From: a virus
Length of the DNA stretch: 30,631 nucleotides
IMG/VR virus record: IMGVR_UViG_3300009093_000034
Coordinates: 1 to 30,631 of that record
Reading direction: 5' to 3' (one strand)
Translations under genes and position numbers: made by a program
Part shown: positions 14,854 through 22,011 of the stretch, piece by piece
Layout of the letters: each line of letters begins with the position of its first letter
Numbering within the stretch: position 1 is the first letter of the stretch
The notes under the pieces: model-generated
Databases searched by the model: none
Told to the model about the DNA's origin: nothing
Seen by the model: only the letters and a program-made list of their open reading frames with translations

Positions 14854-14991
14854 TCAATATGGATGGTGATCTTCCTCACCATCATCATAAAAGTCATCGG
14901 TATCAATACCGAAAACATCCTCGACATAGTTATCATCCCAGATCTCAGAAGGATCTAAGGTTTCATCTATATCTTTTTCTTGTTCACTCAA
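14854..14991 (-). CDS. Very small acidic protein (45 aa)
   Basis: An open frame with a TTG start at 14991, reading LSEQEKDIDETLDPSEIW from the second base on (Met first) and ending EDHHPY. About 18 of 45 residues are Asp or Glu. GGAG lies 7 bases before the TTG. The TTG overlaps the TGA stop of the previous gene (TTGA) and the stop is followed directly by the AGGAGG of the next gene, so it fills what would otherwise be a 150-base hole. Context supports a real gene; function unknown. Confidence 0.65.
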   Translation of the reverse strand: MSEQEKDIDETLDPSEIWDDNYVEDVFGIDTDDFYDDGEEDHHPY

Positions 14992-15449
14992 GACTTTTCT
15001 CCAAAGCATTCCTTAGGACCAATGAAGTTGGTAACCGGAGGGTCCTTAGGGTTCAAGAGATTTAGTAGCAAACCGTATCTGGAGAGATCTTTTCCCTTTT
15101 TCACAGTGATAACGTACTTTTGCTTGTACCACATGACATCGTGGTAGATGATTGGTATGACCGCAGAGTACACGGTTTGATTCAGAAGAAGGGGCTTCTT
15201 TACTTTCTTGTTCTCATTGGTGACCCAAATTTCTGAAGTTGGATCAAAAGAACCAGGATGCAATGTGAAGACAGCTTGTTCGTATCTTTTGTCTCCTGGA
15301 AAGTCAATAGAGGAAGGGTAATCTAACTTAAGTGTCTTGAATAGATCCAAACTGAGGTTTGAACTTTCAGATCCACTTACGATTAATTCTTGGCCATCTT
15401 TAGACTGAAGCTCTATGTAACCTAGTGTCAGATCCACTAAAAATGGCAC
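14988..15449 (-). CDS. Hypothetical protein
   Basis: 153 aa from a GTG at 15449 with AAGGGG 6 bases upstream. The start lies 50 bases inside the end of the glycosyltransferase gene, in another frame. The sequence is mixed alpha/beta with several hydrophobic strands (VYSAVIPIIYHDVMW) and no Cys-rich or nucleotide-binding motif. I do not recognise it. The overlap suggests co-translation with the glycosyltransferase. Confidence 0.7.
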   Translation of the reverse strand: MPFLVDLTLGYIELQSKDGQELIVSGSESSNLSLDLFKTLKLDYPSSIDFPGDKRYEQAVFTLHPGSFDPTSEIWVTNENKKVKKPLLLNQTVYSAVIPIIYHDVMWYKQKYVITVKKGKDLSRYGLLLNLLNPKDPPVTNFIGPKECFGEKS

Positions 15450-16395
15450 GTCTTTCCCCTTTTGTAAAGAATTTGAGTCCTTCTGGACAGATACTTAGTA
15501 GGAACCTACCCCAATACTTCATGTACCGATTCCACTTAAATCGGTTCACGAGGTTCCACCACTTCGTTCTCTCCCACTTTTCAACATCTACCTTTCTCAT
15601 CCAAAGGTGAAACAAGTATTGAGTTTTTGTGACCCTGAACTCTTCTGGACCTTCATTTCTCCAACTAAGGAGAGTGGTGATCGGAAGATTGTGAAGATCA
15701 GCGACTTGACACATCAAACCCTGTTCTGCATAAACAGAAGGCCAACCACCTAAACCGTCTCTTTCTTTTTGGGTCAAACTGGCCTTTGAAACAACCGTGT
15801 TGTCCTTCACAAAAGAGTCGAACAAATAGAAGAAGTGTTCTCTAGCTGAACCAGGAGGGAAATAAAAGAGAGCTGTGTTTTGTGGGTTCACCGACCAATC
15901 TAACTTCACATCCATAGGAAAGTGTGGACCGAATGGGATTCCATTCTTTCTAGGATACATTCCTCTAGGGTCTTTGTGGAGAAAGAACGGTGGTTTTGGA
16001 AAGAGGAAAGAGGTCTCGAAGTCTTGGAGAAGCCAAAGGTCTGTGTCCAAACCAATGGACTCTCCATTGTTCTTAAGAGAATCTCTCCAGGCTTCAATCT
16101 TAGGAGCTCCCCATAACCCGTTAGGATATTCAAGATCTCCAGTGAACTCTTTTTTGTACTTTGTAAGAACATCGGAGTCAATCTTATCCCAAAGCTCTAA
16201 AAGACCAGCTTCGGTGATTTGACTCAACGACTCTTTGTCAGTGTAGAGAAAGACATCACCGATCCCAAACTTCTTCCAAGATATAACAGAGAGAACATAG
16301 CCAAGCTTGGTGTTGAGAAGAAGCTTCTTTGGCCTGTTGTGGTACTTGTTCTTTTTGCTGTTTGGAATCTTGTAGATTGATTGTGTTGCGTTCAT
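15400..16395 (-). CDS. Glycosyltransferase-like protein (GT-A fold, DUF6734-like)
   Basis: 331 aa. KLGYVLSVISWKKFG followed by VFLYTDKES (about 31-56) resembles the first Rossmann-like unit of GT-A enzymes. GLDTDLWLL contains the metal/sugar-nucleotide motif Asp117-x-Asp119. YAEQGLMCQVA is like the acceptor-side segment seen in DUF6734-type transferases. It is rich in aromatic residues and Lys/Arg near the C-terminus. It would move a sugar from a nucleotide donor; the acceptor could be phage DNA, a virion protein or a host surface molecule. The ATG lies 6 bases after the thyX stop without a clear ribosome site, so it may depend on coupling. Confidence 0.6.
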   Translation of the reverse strand: MNATQSIYKIPNSKKNKYHNRPKKLLLNTKLGYVLSVISWKKFGIGDVFLYTDKESLSQITEAGLLELWDKIDSDVLTKYKKEFTGDLEYPNGLWGAPKIEAWRDSLKNNGESIGLDTDLWLLQDFETSFLFPKPPFFLHKDPRGMYPRKNGIPFGPHFPMDVKLDWSVNPQNTALFYFPPGSAREHFFYLFDSFVKDNTVVSKASLTQKERDGLGGWPSVYAEQGLMCQVADLHNLPITTLLSWRNEGPEEFRVTKTQYLFHLWMRKVDVEKWERTKWWNLVNRFKWNRYMKYWGRFLLSICPEGLKFFTKGERRAIFSGSDTRLHRASV

Positions 16396-16401
16396 TTTAT
16401 T

Positions 16402-17208
16402 TTATGAGAGTTTCTCTTCCAATGCTGGGAAAAGTTCCTTAAATCTAAGAGTTCCTTTTGTTCCAAAAGCTAGCTCAATCTTTTCTTTCAGTTGACTATC
16501 TTTTAACAGATACTCTTCTACGATAAAAGTTACCTCTTCTTTAGTAAGTTGAGCACCAAAGAAGACAGCGTTTTCCCAAGCAGTCACAGCAACTGGAACA
16601 ATAGGCTTGATGAGTTCCAAGACCTTTTTGGCCAAGTCTCGAATCTCCAACTGAGCATGGTGATGCAATCTCAAACCTAAGAAGTGAAGCAAGTTATGAA
16701 GGTCAATTGTCCACATCATCTCTGTCATCGTTGCGACAGGAAGGTTGATTCTAGACAATTCCTTAGCAGCGTTCATCGCTGTCATCTTCTTGTACAAGGA
16801 GAAAGACTCTGCCATGTTCTCATTGTACTCTGCAACCATCTCGTCAGAGTTTTCTAAGAACTCTTCTTTTCTCCCTTGCTTATTCTTGTCGGACTGAATA
16901 GGGAACGAGTCTGGAAGAAAGTAATCCTCAGGAAGATCTACGTAACGTCCGCTGATCTCATTGAAAGAACTTGTCCTGTGTCTCATCAACTGACGAGCTA
17001 CAAAGATAGGAAGCTTTACTCGGAAAGTAAATTTCACACTCTCAAAAGGAGTGGTGTGTCTGTTTCTCATCAAGTAGTTGATGAGACCCTTGTCTCCCTC
17101 GGTCAAAGAGGCAGAGTGTTTTCCATAAGAAACTCTTGCACAATTGACAATTCGAAGGTCATCGCCCATGTGATCTACGAGCTCGACCTTGATCTGATCT
17201 AATCCCAA
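16402..17208 (-). CDS. thyX: Flavin-dependent thymidylate synthase ThyX
   Basis: 268 aa. The diagnostic ThyX motif RHRxxSxNExSxR is present as RHRTSSFNEISGR (76-88). Ser81 and the FAD/dUMP-binding Arg residues are in place, and a second His-rich region (LHNLLHFLGLRLHHHAQ) near 170-186 completes the site. It methylates dUMP to dTMP using methylene-tetrahydrofolate and reduced FAD. The start is a TTG at 17208 with AAGGAG 6 bases upstream. It heads the long minus-strand operon and complements the phage ribonucleotide reductase in supplying DNA precursors. Length is typical (220-270). Confidence 0.95.
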   Translation of the reverse strand: MGLDQIKVELVDHMGDDLRIVNCARVSYGKHSASLTEGDKGLINYLMRNRHTTPFESVKFTFRVKLPIFVARQLMRHRTSSFNEISGRYVDLPEDYFLPDSFPIQSDKNKQGRKEEFLENSDEMVAEYNENMAESFSLYKKMTAMNAAKELSRINLPVATMTEMMWTIDLHNLLHFLGLRLHHHAQLEIRDLAKKVLELIKPIVPVAVTAWENAVFFGAQLTKEEVTFIVEEYLLKDSQLKEKIELAFGTKGTLRFKELFPALEEKLS

Positions 17209-17227
17209 AATTTTCTCCTTAATTCTT

Positions 17228-17234
17228 TAGTATA
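17228..17234 (-). promoter_or_regulatory. Putative promoter, TATAyTA family (thyX operon)
   Basis: On the minus strand TATACTA precedes the TTG of thyX by 19 bases, with AAGGAG between. It sits in the 80-base divergent gap, back to back with the plus-strand motif at 17248. I see no good -35 box at 16-18 bases. Confidence 0.4.
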
Positions 17235-17247
17235 AAAAGAAAAGTTA

Positions 17248-17257
17248 TGAGATATTG
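17248..17257 (+). promoter_or_regulatory. Putative promoter, TGAGATATTG family (copy 2, rIIA)
   Basis: A perfect TGAGATATTG, identical to the copies at 20683 and 27798. It overlaps an ATG at 17247 that could otherwise be taken as the rIIA start, which argues for the later ATG at 17289. Confidence 0.5.
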
Positions 17258-17288
17258 TAGTCATACCTATCAGGAGTCCTATACTCGT

Positions 17289-19466
17289 ATGAAAGACCAT
17301 GTGATCACCGACAACGTCATTACAAACATGCCTTCGTCAGGTCGAAACTTTACCATCAAGGCATCGAGAAAATCCTTCCAGGTTTTGTCCAGCGGTCTTT
17401 ATGAAGACAAGATCAAGGCCATCATCAGGGAGATCTCTTGTAATGCTATCGATGCACACGTTGCCGGTGGACAAACAGAAAAGAGATTTCAGGTCCATCT
17501 TCCTACCAACTTTGAACCTTGGTTCTCGGTCAAAGACTTCGGTATCGGAATGGATGAAAACACCGTGAATGATGTTTTTACTTCTTATTTTACATCCACC
17601 AAAAGTACTTCCGATGATTACATCGGAGCTATGGGACTCGGTTCAAAGAGTCCCTTTTCTTACACGGACTCCTTTACTGTCACGTCAATCAAGGATGGGA
17701 TCAAGGTCAAGTTCGTAGCCGTTATCAACAATGAAGGCGTCCCTGATCTTCTTCCTCCTTTGGAGAATGGTCCCACGGATGAGCCTTCTGGAACGGAACT
17801 TTCCTTCCCTGTTGATACCACAGATTGTGAGACTTTTGCTGAAAAAGCTGTTAGAGTCTTCATGCACTTTGATGAAGATAAGCGTCCCGAGGTGAACACC
17901 AAGATCTATCACGACAAGCTTGCCTTCTTTGAACAGAAGTTTCAAAACTTCTACTCTGGAAAAGCAAAGAACTGGAAACTTTTCAGCATCAATAACTGGA
18001 ACATGCCTGATGGAACTTACCAAGGTTCCTGTGTATTCGTTCGAATGGGACAGATTTTGTATCCTTTCGCTGAAGATCGGATTCAGGATGACTTTATCCG
18101 AAAGACCCTTTCCAACCAGTATCAGATGGTTCTTGATGTTCCCATCGGAACCTGTGACGTTGCTCCTTCCCGTGAGAAGCTCAACTACGACGCCGAAACC
18201 ATCTCCAATGTCAACAGTCTTCTCAAAGACGCAGTCGATGAGATGATGAGCATCTTCGACGAAGATCTTAAGACTAAGACTCTTTGGGAACAGGTTTCGT
18301 TCCTTCGGGACAAGAGAACCAAGTCAAATCACCCTGCCATCGTAGCTCTTCTTCACATGCCTGAAAGGGAGAAGTTCATCACCTCTTCTACCGGCATCGG
18401 TGTGAAGATGCTCAACGCAAGCGAACAGTGGAGACCTGTGAACTCCGTCATGGCCTACAACAGAAAGACCAGAAATGATGGGTCTGTTCAACTTGGACGA
18501 AATGTGAACGCGTTCTCTGTTTATCCTGGTTCAGAAACCGTGGTAATGGACTTAACCGTTGACTTCTTAGTCAAGGGAAACAAGAAACCTCCGAAGACTC
18601 TTCCAGTTCCTCTTAGAGGAAGTCTTCGTGCTTACCTCGCCCAGAATCCTGGGGTCGAGAACATCATCACAGTTGTTAACGGCGACCAGACCGTCTTTGA
18701 CGAGATGGGAAACCCTCCTACGATCAAAGGTTCTGACCTTCCTAAGCCTCTTAAGACTACTTACGTCAAGAGGATCAAGGGTGGAAAGGACAAACCTTCA
18801 GTTGACGTTTGGGGAAGTCCAATTGAACAGGCTGTCATCGACGATGCAGATGAGATCGTAGTTCTTGAGTGGAATACTACCACTCGCAGAATGGTGGTTG
18901 GAAACACGACTTGGAAACTTGGTGACTTCAGCGGTATGAACAACATGTTTCGGGATGTTGCTCATGTCACGAAATTGAAGACGATCTTCACTCGTAGAAC
19001 CACCTTGGAGATTGAAAAGGATGCCAAAAATCCTGTCAAGAATCCTAAAGTTCTGACTTACACTGAATGGGTTAACAAACACTATGACAGTGTTTACAAG
19101 GTTCTTGAGATCGCTTATGGTGAATCTAGAAATAGTACCATCCGAAATTCTTGGATTGGTAAGATGGTTTTTGAAAACTTGGTCGTTGCTAACTCTCACC
19201 CCATCTTGATGGCCATCAAGAACATGGATGATTCTCAGATCACCAAAAGAAACAACAACATCCATGGCCTGACCATGATCTTGAATAACTCAAACCTGAA
19301 GCTTCCTGAGGATTATCAGCCCAAGATCCTTGAACAATTGGAAAACATTCTTCCCTTGCTTCATGTAGCTTCCAGAACACTTTACAGTGTGAGCATTTCT
19401 GTTGCTCAAGACATCGCTGCTTACATCAGATCCAAGAAGGATCAATTAGATACTTTGACTTTGTAA
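17289..19466 (+). CDS. rIIA: rIIA-like protein, GHKL ATPase
   Basis: 725 aa. The N-terminal GHKL (HATPase_c) fold has an N-box REISCNAIDAH (47-57), a G1 box DFGIGMD (83-89) and a G2 region GAMGLGSKSPFSY (113-125). The layout and length match T4 rIIA (725 aa), whose product is membrane-associated and protects against superinfection exclusion and host defence. I start at 17289 because the frame's first ATG (17247) falls in the promoter-like motif. AGGAG lies 12 bases before 17289, a long spacing also seen at nrdA. rIIB follows after 63 bases, as in T4-like phages. Confidence 0.85.
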   Translation: MKDHVITDNVITNMPSSGRNFTIKASRKSFQVLSSGLYEDKIKAIIREISCNAIDAHVAGGQTEKRFQVHLPTNFEPWFSVKDFGIGMDENTVNDVFTSYFTSTKSTSDDYIGAMGLGSKSPFSYTDSFTVTSIKDGIKVKFVAVINNEGVPDLLPPLENGPTDEPSGTELSFPVDTTDCETFAEKAVRVFMHFDEDKRPEVNTKIYHDKLAFFEQKFQNFYSGKAKNWKLFSINNWNMPDGTYQGSCVFVRMGQILYPFAEDRIQDDFIRKTLSNQYQMVLDVPIGTCDVAPSREKLNYDAETISNVNSLLKDAVDEMMSIFDEDLKTKTLWEQVSFLRDKRTKSNHPAIVALLHMPEREKFITSSTGIGVKMLNASEQWRPVNSVMAYNRKTRNDGSVQLGRNVNAFSVYPGSETVVMDLTVDFLVKGNKKPPKTLPVPLRGSLRAYLAQNPGVENIITVVNGDQTVFDEMGNPPTIKGSDLPKPLKTTYVKRIKGGKDKPSVDVWGSPIEQAVIDDADEIVVLEWNTTTRRMVVGNTTWKLGDFSGMNNMFRDVAHVTKLKTIFTRRTTLEIEKDAKNPVKNPKVLTYTEWVNKHYDSVYKVLEIAYGESRNSTIRNSWIGKMVFENLVVANSHPILMAIKNMDDSQITKRNNNIHGLTMILNNSNLKLPEDYQPKILEQLENILPLLHVASRTLYSVSISVAQDIAAYIRSKKDQLDTLTL

Positions 19467-19471
19467 ACTTT

Positions 19472-19501
19472 GTTTTCGCCTTAGGAGCGAAACGTATATT
19501 A
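19472..19501 (+). promoter_or_regulatory. Hairpin plus putative TATAyTA promoter before rIIB
   Basis: GTTTTCGC / GCGAAAC (19472-19493, loop CTTAGGA, one bulged T) is followed by TATATTA at 19495-19501. The hairpin has no T-run, so it is a weak terminator at best, or an operator. TATATTA would give rIIB its own promoter with a leader that holds GGAGGAG. Confidence 0.4.
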
Positions 19502-19529
19502 CTAAGTGAATTAGGAGGAGCACACCAAT

Positions 19530-20591
19530 ATGATTCGATTTGTGCAGACCCCGAAGGGAGTCTCAATCTATCTTGGCAATGACACACTCATTGTCTCGAA
19601 GACCCATGAGAACTTCCAGGCGGTCATCAATGCCTTGGCCGACGATAAGACGACCGAGGAACAGGTTCGCGAACTCGCTGACCTGAAGAAGAGCGTCGAC
19701 CTATGGTCGAAGGGAGAGCTCAAGGTAGGAGACGACGATGTCGTTACCTACAAGGCCCGCGGCCTGAGTCCCAAGCTCACGAGCAGGATCCTCAAGTTGG
19801 TCAAGGAAGTTTCGGCTAAGCCCGACAACGCCAAGACCCTCGAGATCCTCACCGCATTTCTGGGAAATCTTTTCCAGAACCCTTCAAGGACCGCTGTCGA
19901 AGGTCTCTATGGCTTCTTGGAAGCCTGTGATCTTCCTTTGACCACTGACGGTTTCTTCCTCGCCTACAAGAAGGTTCGTCCGGACTACGGTTCGATTCGC
20001 GCCACGCCTGAAGGCATCCACCTGGACAACACTCCAGGAAAGGAAGTGACCATGGATCGAAACCTGGTTGACGAGAACCCCAACAACACCTGTTCTACCG
20101 GACTTCACGTGTGCTCGTACAACTACCTCACTCACTACGGTGACAGCGAGCTCGATCGTGTGGTTGTTGTCAAGGTCAATCCGAGAGATGTTGTGGCGGT
20201 TCCTACCGACTACAGCAACCAGAAGATGCGCACCTGTGGGTACAACGTCATCGACGAGATCCCCAACAACGAGGGCGAGGTTCTTACCTCTTGGACCTAC
20301 AGCGCCAAGCCTATCAATTGGATCCGAGACACTGTCGAGGAACTCAAGAAGGCTTACGCAGAAGCGTTCAAGATCAAGATCGCCGATCTTGAGGTCAACA
20401 CGGCTCTCTTTGGCTACGGTATCACCGATCGCCAGAAGAACGAGTTCCTCATCGGTCTAGTCAAGCAGTTCAAGCTCTCTACCGGTCTTACGGACTCCAG
20501 TGCCGAAAAGATCATCGAGTGGGGTGCCAAGAACACCGGCTTTGGAAACATTCGAAGCATCCTTAAGTGGATCTCGAACTTCGCAGCCTAA
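19530..20591 (+). CDS. rIIB: rIIB-like protein
   Basis: 353 aa. The second half matches the rIIB family: LTTDGFFLAYKKVRPDYGSI, then VTMDRNLVDENPNNTCSTG and GLHVCSYNYL, ending in VVVVKVNPRDVVAVP. In T4, rIIA and rIIB act together at the host membrane during infection; the biochemical function is still unclear. GGAGGAG lies 9 bases before the ATG. The gene looks clearly more GC-rich than rIIA, using many GCC, GAC and AAG codons, possibly because of strong expression or a separate history. A double hairpin follows its stop. Confidence 0.88.
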   Translation: MIRFVQTPKGVSIYLGNDTLIVSKTHENFQAVINALADDKTTEEQVRELADLKKSVDLWSKGELKVGDDDVVTYKARGLSPKLTSRILKLVKEVSAKPDNAKTLEILTAFLGNLFQNPSRTAVEGLYGFLEACDLPLTTDGFFLAYKKVRPDYGSIRATPEGIHLDNTPGKEVTMDRNLVDENPNNTCSTGLHVCSYNYLTHYGDSELDRVVVVKVNPRDVVAVPTDYSNQKMRTCGYNVIDEIPNNEGEVLTSWTYSAKPINWIRDTVEELKKAYAEAFKIKIADLEVNTALFGYGITDRQKNEFLIGLVKQFKLSTGLTDSSAEKIIEWGAKNTGFGNIRSILKWISNFAA

Positions 20592-20597
20592 AAAGTA

Positions 20598-20627
20598 AAG
20601 GTCTGCTACGCCTTTAGTAGAGACCTT
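20598..20627 (+). terminator. Hairpin after rIIB
   Basis: AAGGTCTgCTAC pairs with GTAGAGACCTT around loop GCCTTTA (11 pairs, one bulged G). No T-run follows. It lies 7 bases after the rIIB stop and may stabilise the 3' end or pause polymerase ahead of the terminator at 20638. Confidence 0.55.
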
Positions 20628-20637
20628 GATTAAGTTG

Positions 20638-20676
20638 CCTCCTGGGAAACAGTTTAGACACCCAGGAGGATTTTTT
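20638..20676 (+). terminator. Rho-independent terminator after rIIB
   Basis: A perfect 9-bp stem, CCTCCTGGG / CCCAGGAGG, with a 14-base loop is followed by A and six T. It closes the rIIA-rIIB unit just before the next promoter-like motif. Confidence 0.85.
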
Positions 20677-20682
20677 ATCTTC

Positions 20683-20692
20683 TGAGATATTG
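20683..20692 (+). promoter_or_regulatory. Putative promoter, TGAGATATTG family (copy 3)
   Basis: A perfect TGAGATATTG six bases after the terminator T-run. The ATG at 20709 follows 16 bases later, with AGGAG in the leader. Its position between a terminator and a gene strongly suggests a promoter. Confidence 0.55.
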
Positions 20693-20708
20693 AGATTAGG
20701 AGACGAAA

Positions 20709-20987
20709 ATGAAGACCCTTCTTTTGCTCATCGCTCTTGGTAACGGCCACTTTCAAGAACAGATCGTCTATCCTGACCACACGGTGGAAGGAGTTGTTTC
20801 TTTCGAAAAAGAGAACAAGGTCAATGTTCAGTTGAAAGGAAACACGATCCCGTCAAGCTACAAGGTCAAGAATGACATCTTGGTCGTGGAAGAGATGGGT
20901 TTTGCTGTGGAGAATCATGGCAAGGAGATCTGGTTGATCCCGTTGACTGAAACTCACTACAACAAGATCATCCTGAAGAAGAATTAA
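20709..20987 (+). CDS. Small hypothetical protein
   Basis: 92 aa. It starts MKTLLLLIALGNGHFQEQIV: a short hydrophobic run too short and too soon broken for a sure signal peptide. The rest is beta-rich and basic (VVSFEKENKVNVQLKG, IWLIPLTETHYNKIILKK). AGGAG lies 7 bases before the ATG. It is a single-gene unit with its own promoter-like motif, the kind of arrangement common for early host-takeover genes. Function unknown. Its TAA shares the palindrome TTAA with the stop of the opposing gene. Confidence 0.75.
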   Translation: MKTLLLLIALGNGHFQEQIVYPDHTVEGVVSFEKENKVNVQLKGNTIPSSYKVKNDILVVEEMGFAVENHGKEIWLIPLTETHYNKIILKKN

Positions 20988-21472
20988 CGAGCGAAGTTGA
21001 TAGGAACGATAGTGGCTCCGATCGAACCTTCTTTGCTGGTGAGTCGGAGTCCTTCTTCCATGAGTAAGAAGAGTTGTTCTTCAGAATCAACTTGGTGTTG
21101 GAAAGAATCAACGATGATTCTGAGGCATCGATTGACTTGGTCTGTCAACACAGTTTTTTGTTCTTGAAGTTCCTTGATGACAGAACCAAGGCTCTCAAGA
21201 TTAGCGGTGTCTGTCTTGACACCATTGATGTCCATGCTTGGAGTGTACATCAATCCAGGCAATCCAAGGTGAGCAGTGCCAACGTTGGCAGGTTTTGAGT
21301 ACTTGTAGGTCAACTCTGCATACTTGGTCTCAGAATCAAGAAGGTCCTGAACTGCTTCATTGTACACAGGAAGAAGCTTAGAGACAAGCTCTAAGTTGCT
21401 GACAACATTTCCGTGATGTTGGTTGAACTCTGTCTTAAGTTGAGCAAGAAGCTCCTTGGCATTGACTGTCAT
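20984..21472 (-). CDS. Hypothetical protein with coiled-coil character
   Basis: 162 aa. Long helical stretches near 25-60 and 90-135 (LESLGSVIKELQEQKTVLTD) have heptad-like spacing of Leu, Ile and Val. The segment between (PANVGTAHLGLPGLMYTPSM) is non-helical. No enzyme motif. The start codon overlaps the stop of the upstream gene (TAATG), so it is translationally coupled to the 179-aa protein and may form a complex with it. Function unknown. Confidence 0.75.
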   Translation of the reverse strand: MTVNAKELLAQLKTEFNQHHGNVVSNLELVSKLLPVYNEAVQDLLDSETKYAELTYKYSKPANVGTAHLGLPGLMYTPSMDINGVKTDTANLESLGSVIKELQEQKTVLTDQVNRCLRIIVDSFQHQVDSEEQLFLLMEEGLRLTSKEGSIGATIVPINFAR

Positions 21473-22011
21473 TACTTTACCTCGTAAAAGATCTTGGTTC
21501 CAGCTGGGTACTCAACACCTTCAAAGAAGGTAGATTGATTTAGTACCAAAAAAGGCAACTGAGGTTCGTGCTTAGGGTACGGAGCCACAGGAGAACCAAC
21601 GACATTGGCGAGATTTTCACTAGCAGATTGAACGTCTTCCAAGTTCTTCTTGGGATAGACAACGTTTAATTGAGCACTACGATCATTCACCCCATCTCCA
21701 CCAAACTCTGGTCCTAACTTTGCACCTTCAGGTGTGAAGAGGAAGTAATTGGCCCAAAATGAAAGGTCAGCTGCGTCAGAGTCAAAAGCTGTCTGTAGAC
21801 CCTTGAGAGCACTCACGAGAGGGTTCTCTTGGATCATACCAAACTCTTCGCTGGTAGTTCCTTGTGAGGAATTTTGAGGAGATCCTGGGATCTGAGATGG
21901 TCGATCTACAAAGTATCGCTGAGCAAACTCATCAACGTTCTCTCCTGTAGGAGGAAGAAAGTTGACGTCTTTCAGGAACTCAGCGATCGTAGATTCCTTA
22001 AAGCCTTTCAT
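21472..22011 (-). CDS. Hypothetical protein
   Basis: 179 aa. A polar, Ser/Gln/Gly-rich segment near 38-56 (SQIPGSPQNSSQGTTSEE) links an N-terminal helix region to a domain with several aromatic residues (LSFWANYFLFTPEG). The C-terminus is beta-like (VEYPAGTKIFYEV). No Cys and no known motif. It overlaps both neighbours by TAATG, making a tight three-gene operon (22011-23693, this gene, 20984-21472). Confidence 0.75.
   Translation of the reverse strand: MKGFKESTIAEFLKDVNFLPPTGENVDEFAQRYFVDRPSQIPGSPQNSSQGTTSEEFGMIQENPLVSALKGLQTAFDSDAADLSFWANYFLFTPEGAKLGPEFGGDGVNDRSAQLNVVYPKKNLEDVQSASENLANVVGSPVAPYPKHEPQLPFLVLNQSTFFEGVEYPAGTKIFYEVK

Noticed and set aside
17247-17288. Earlier ATG for rIIA
   Set aside because: It coincides with the TGAGATATTG motif and has no ribosome site; the GHKL domain starts well with the ATG at 17289.
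19500-19509. TACTAAGTGA before rIIB, repeated in reverse at 30281-30290 before terL
   Set aside because: Only two copies, and one overlaps a possible terL start codon; I cannot tell it from chance.
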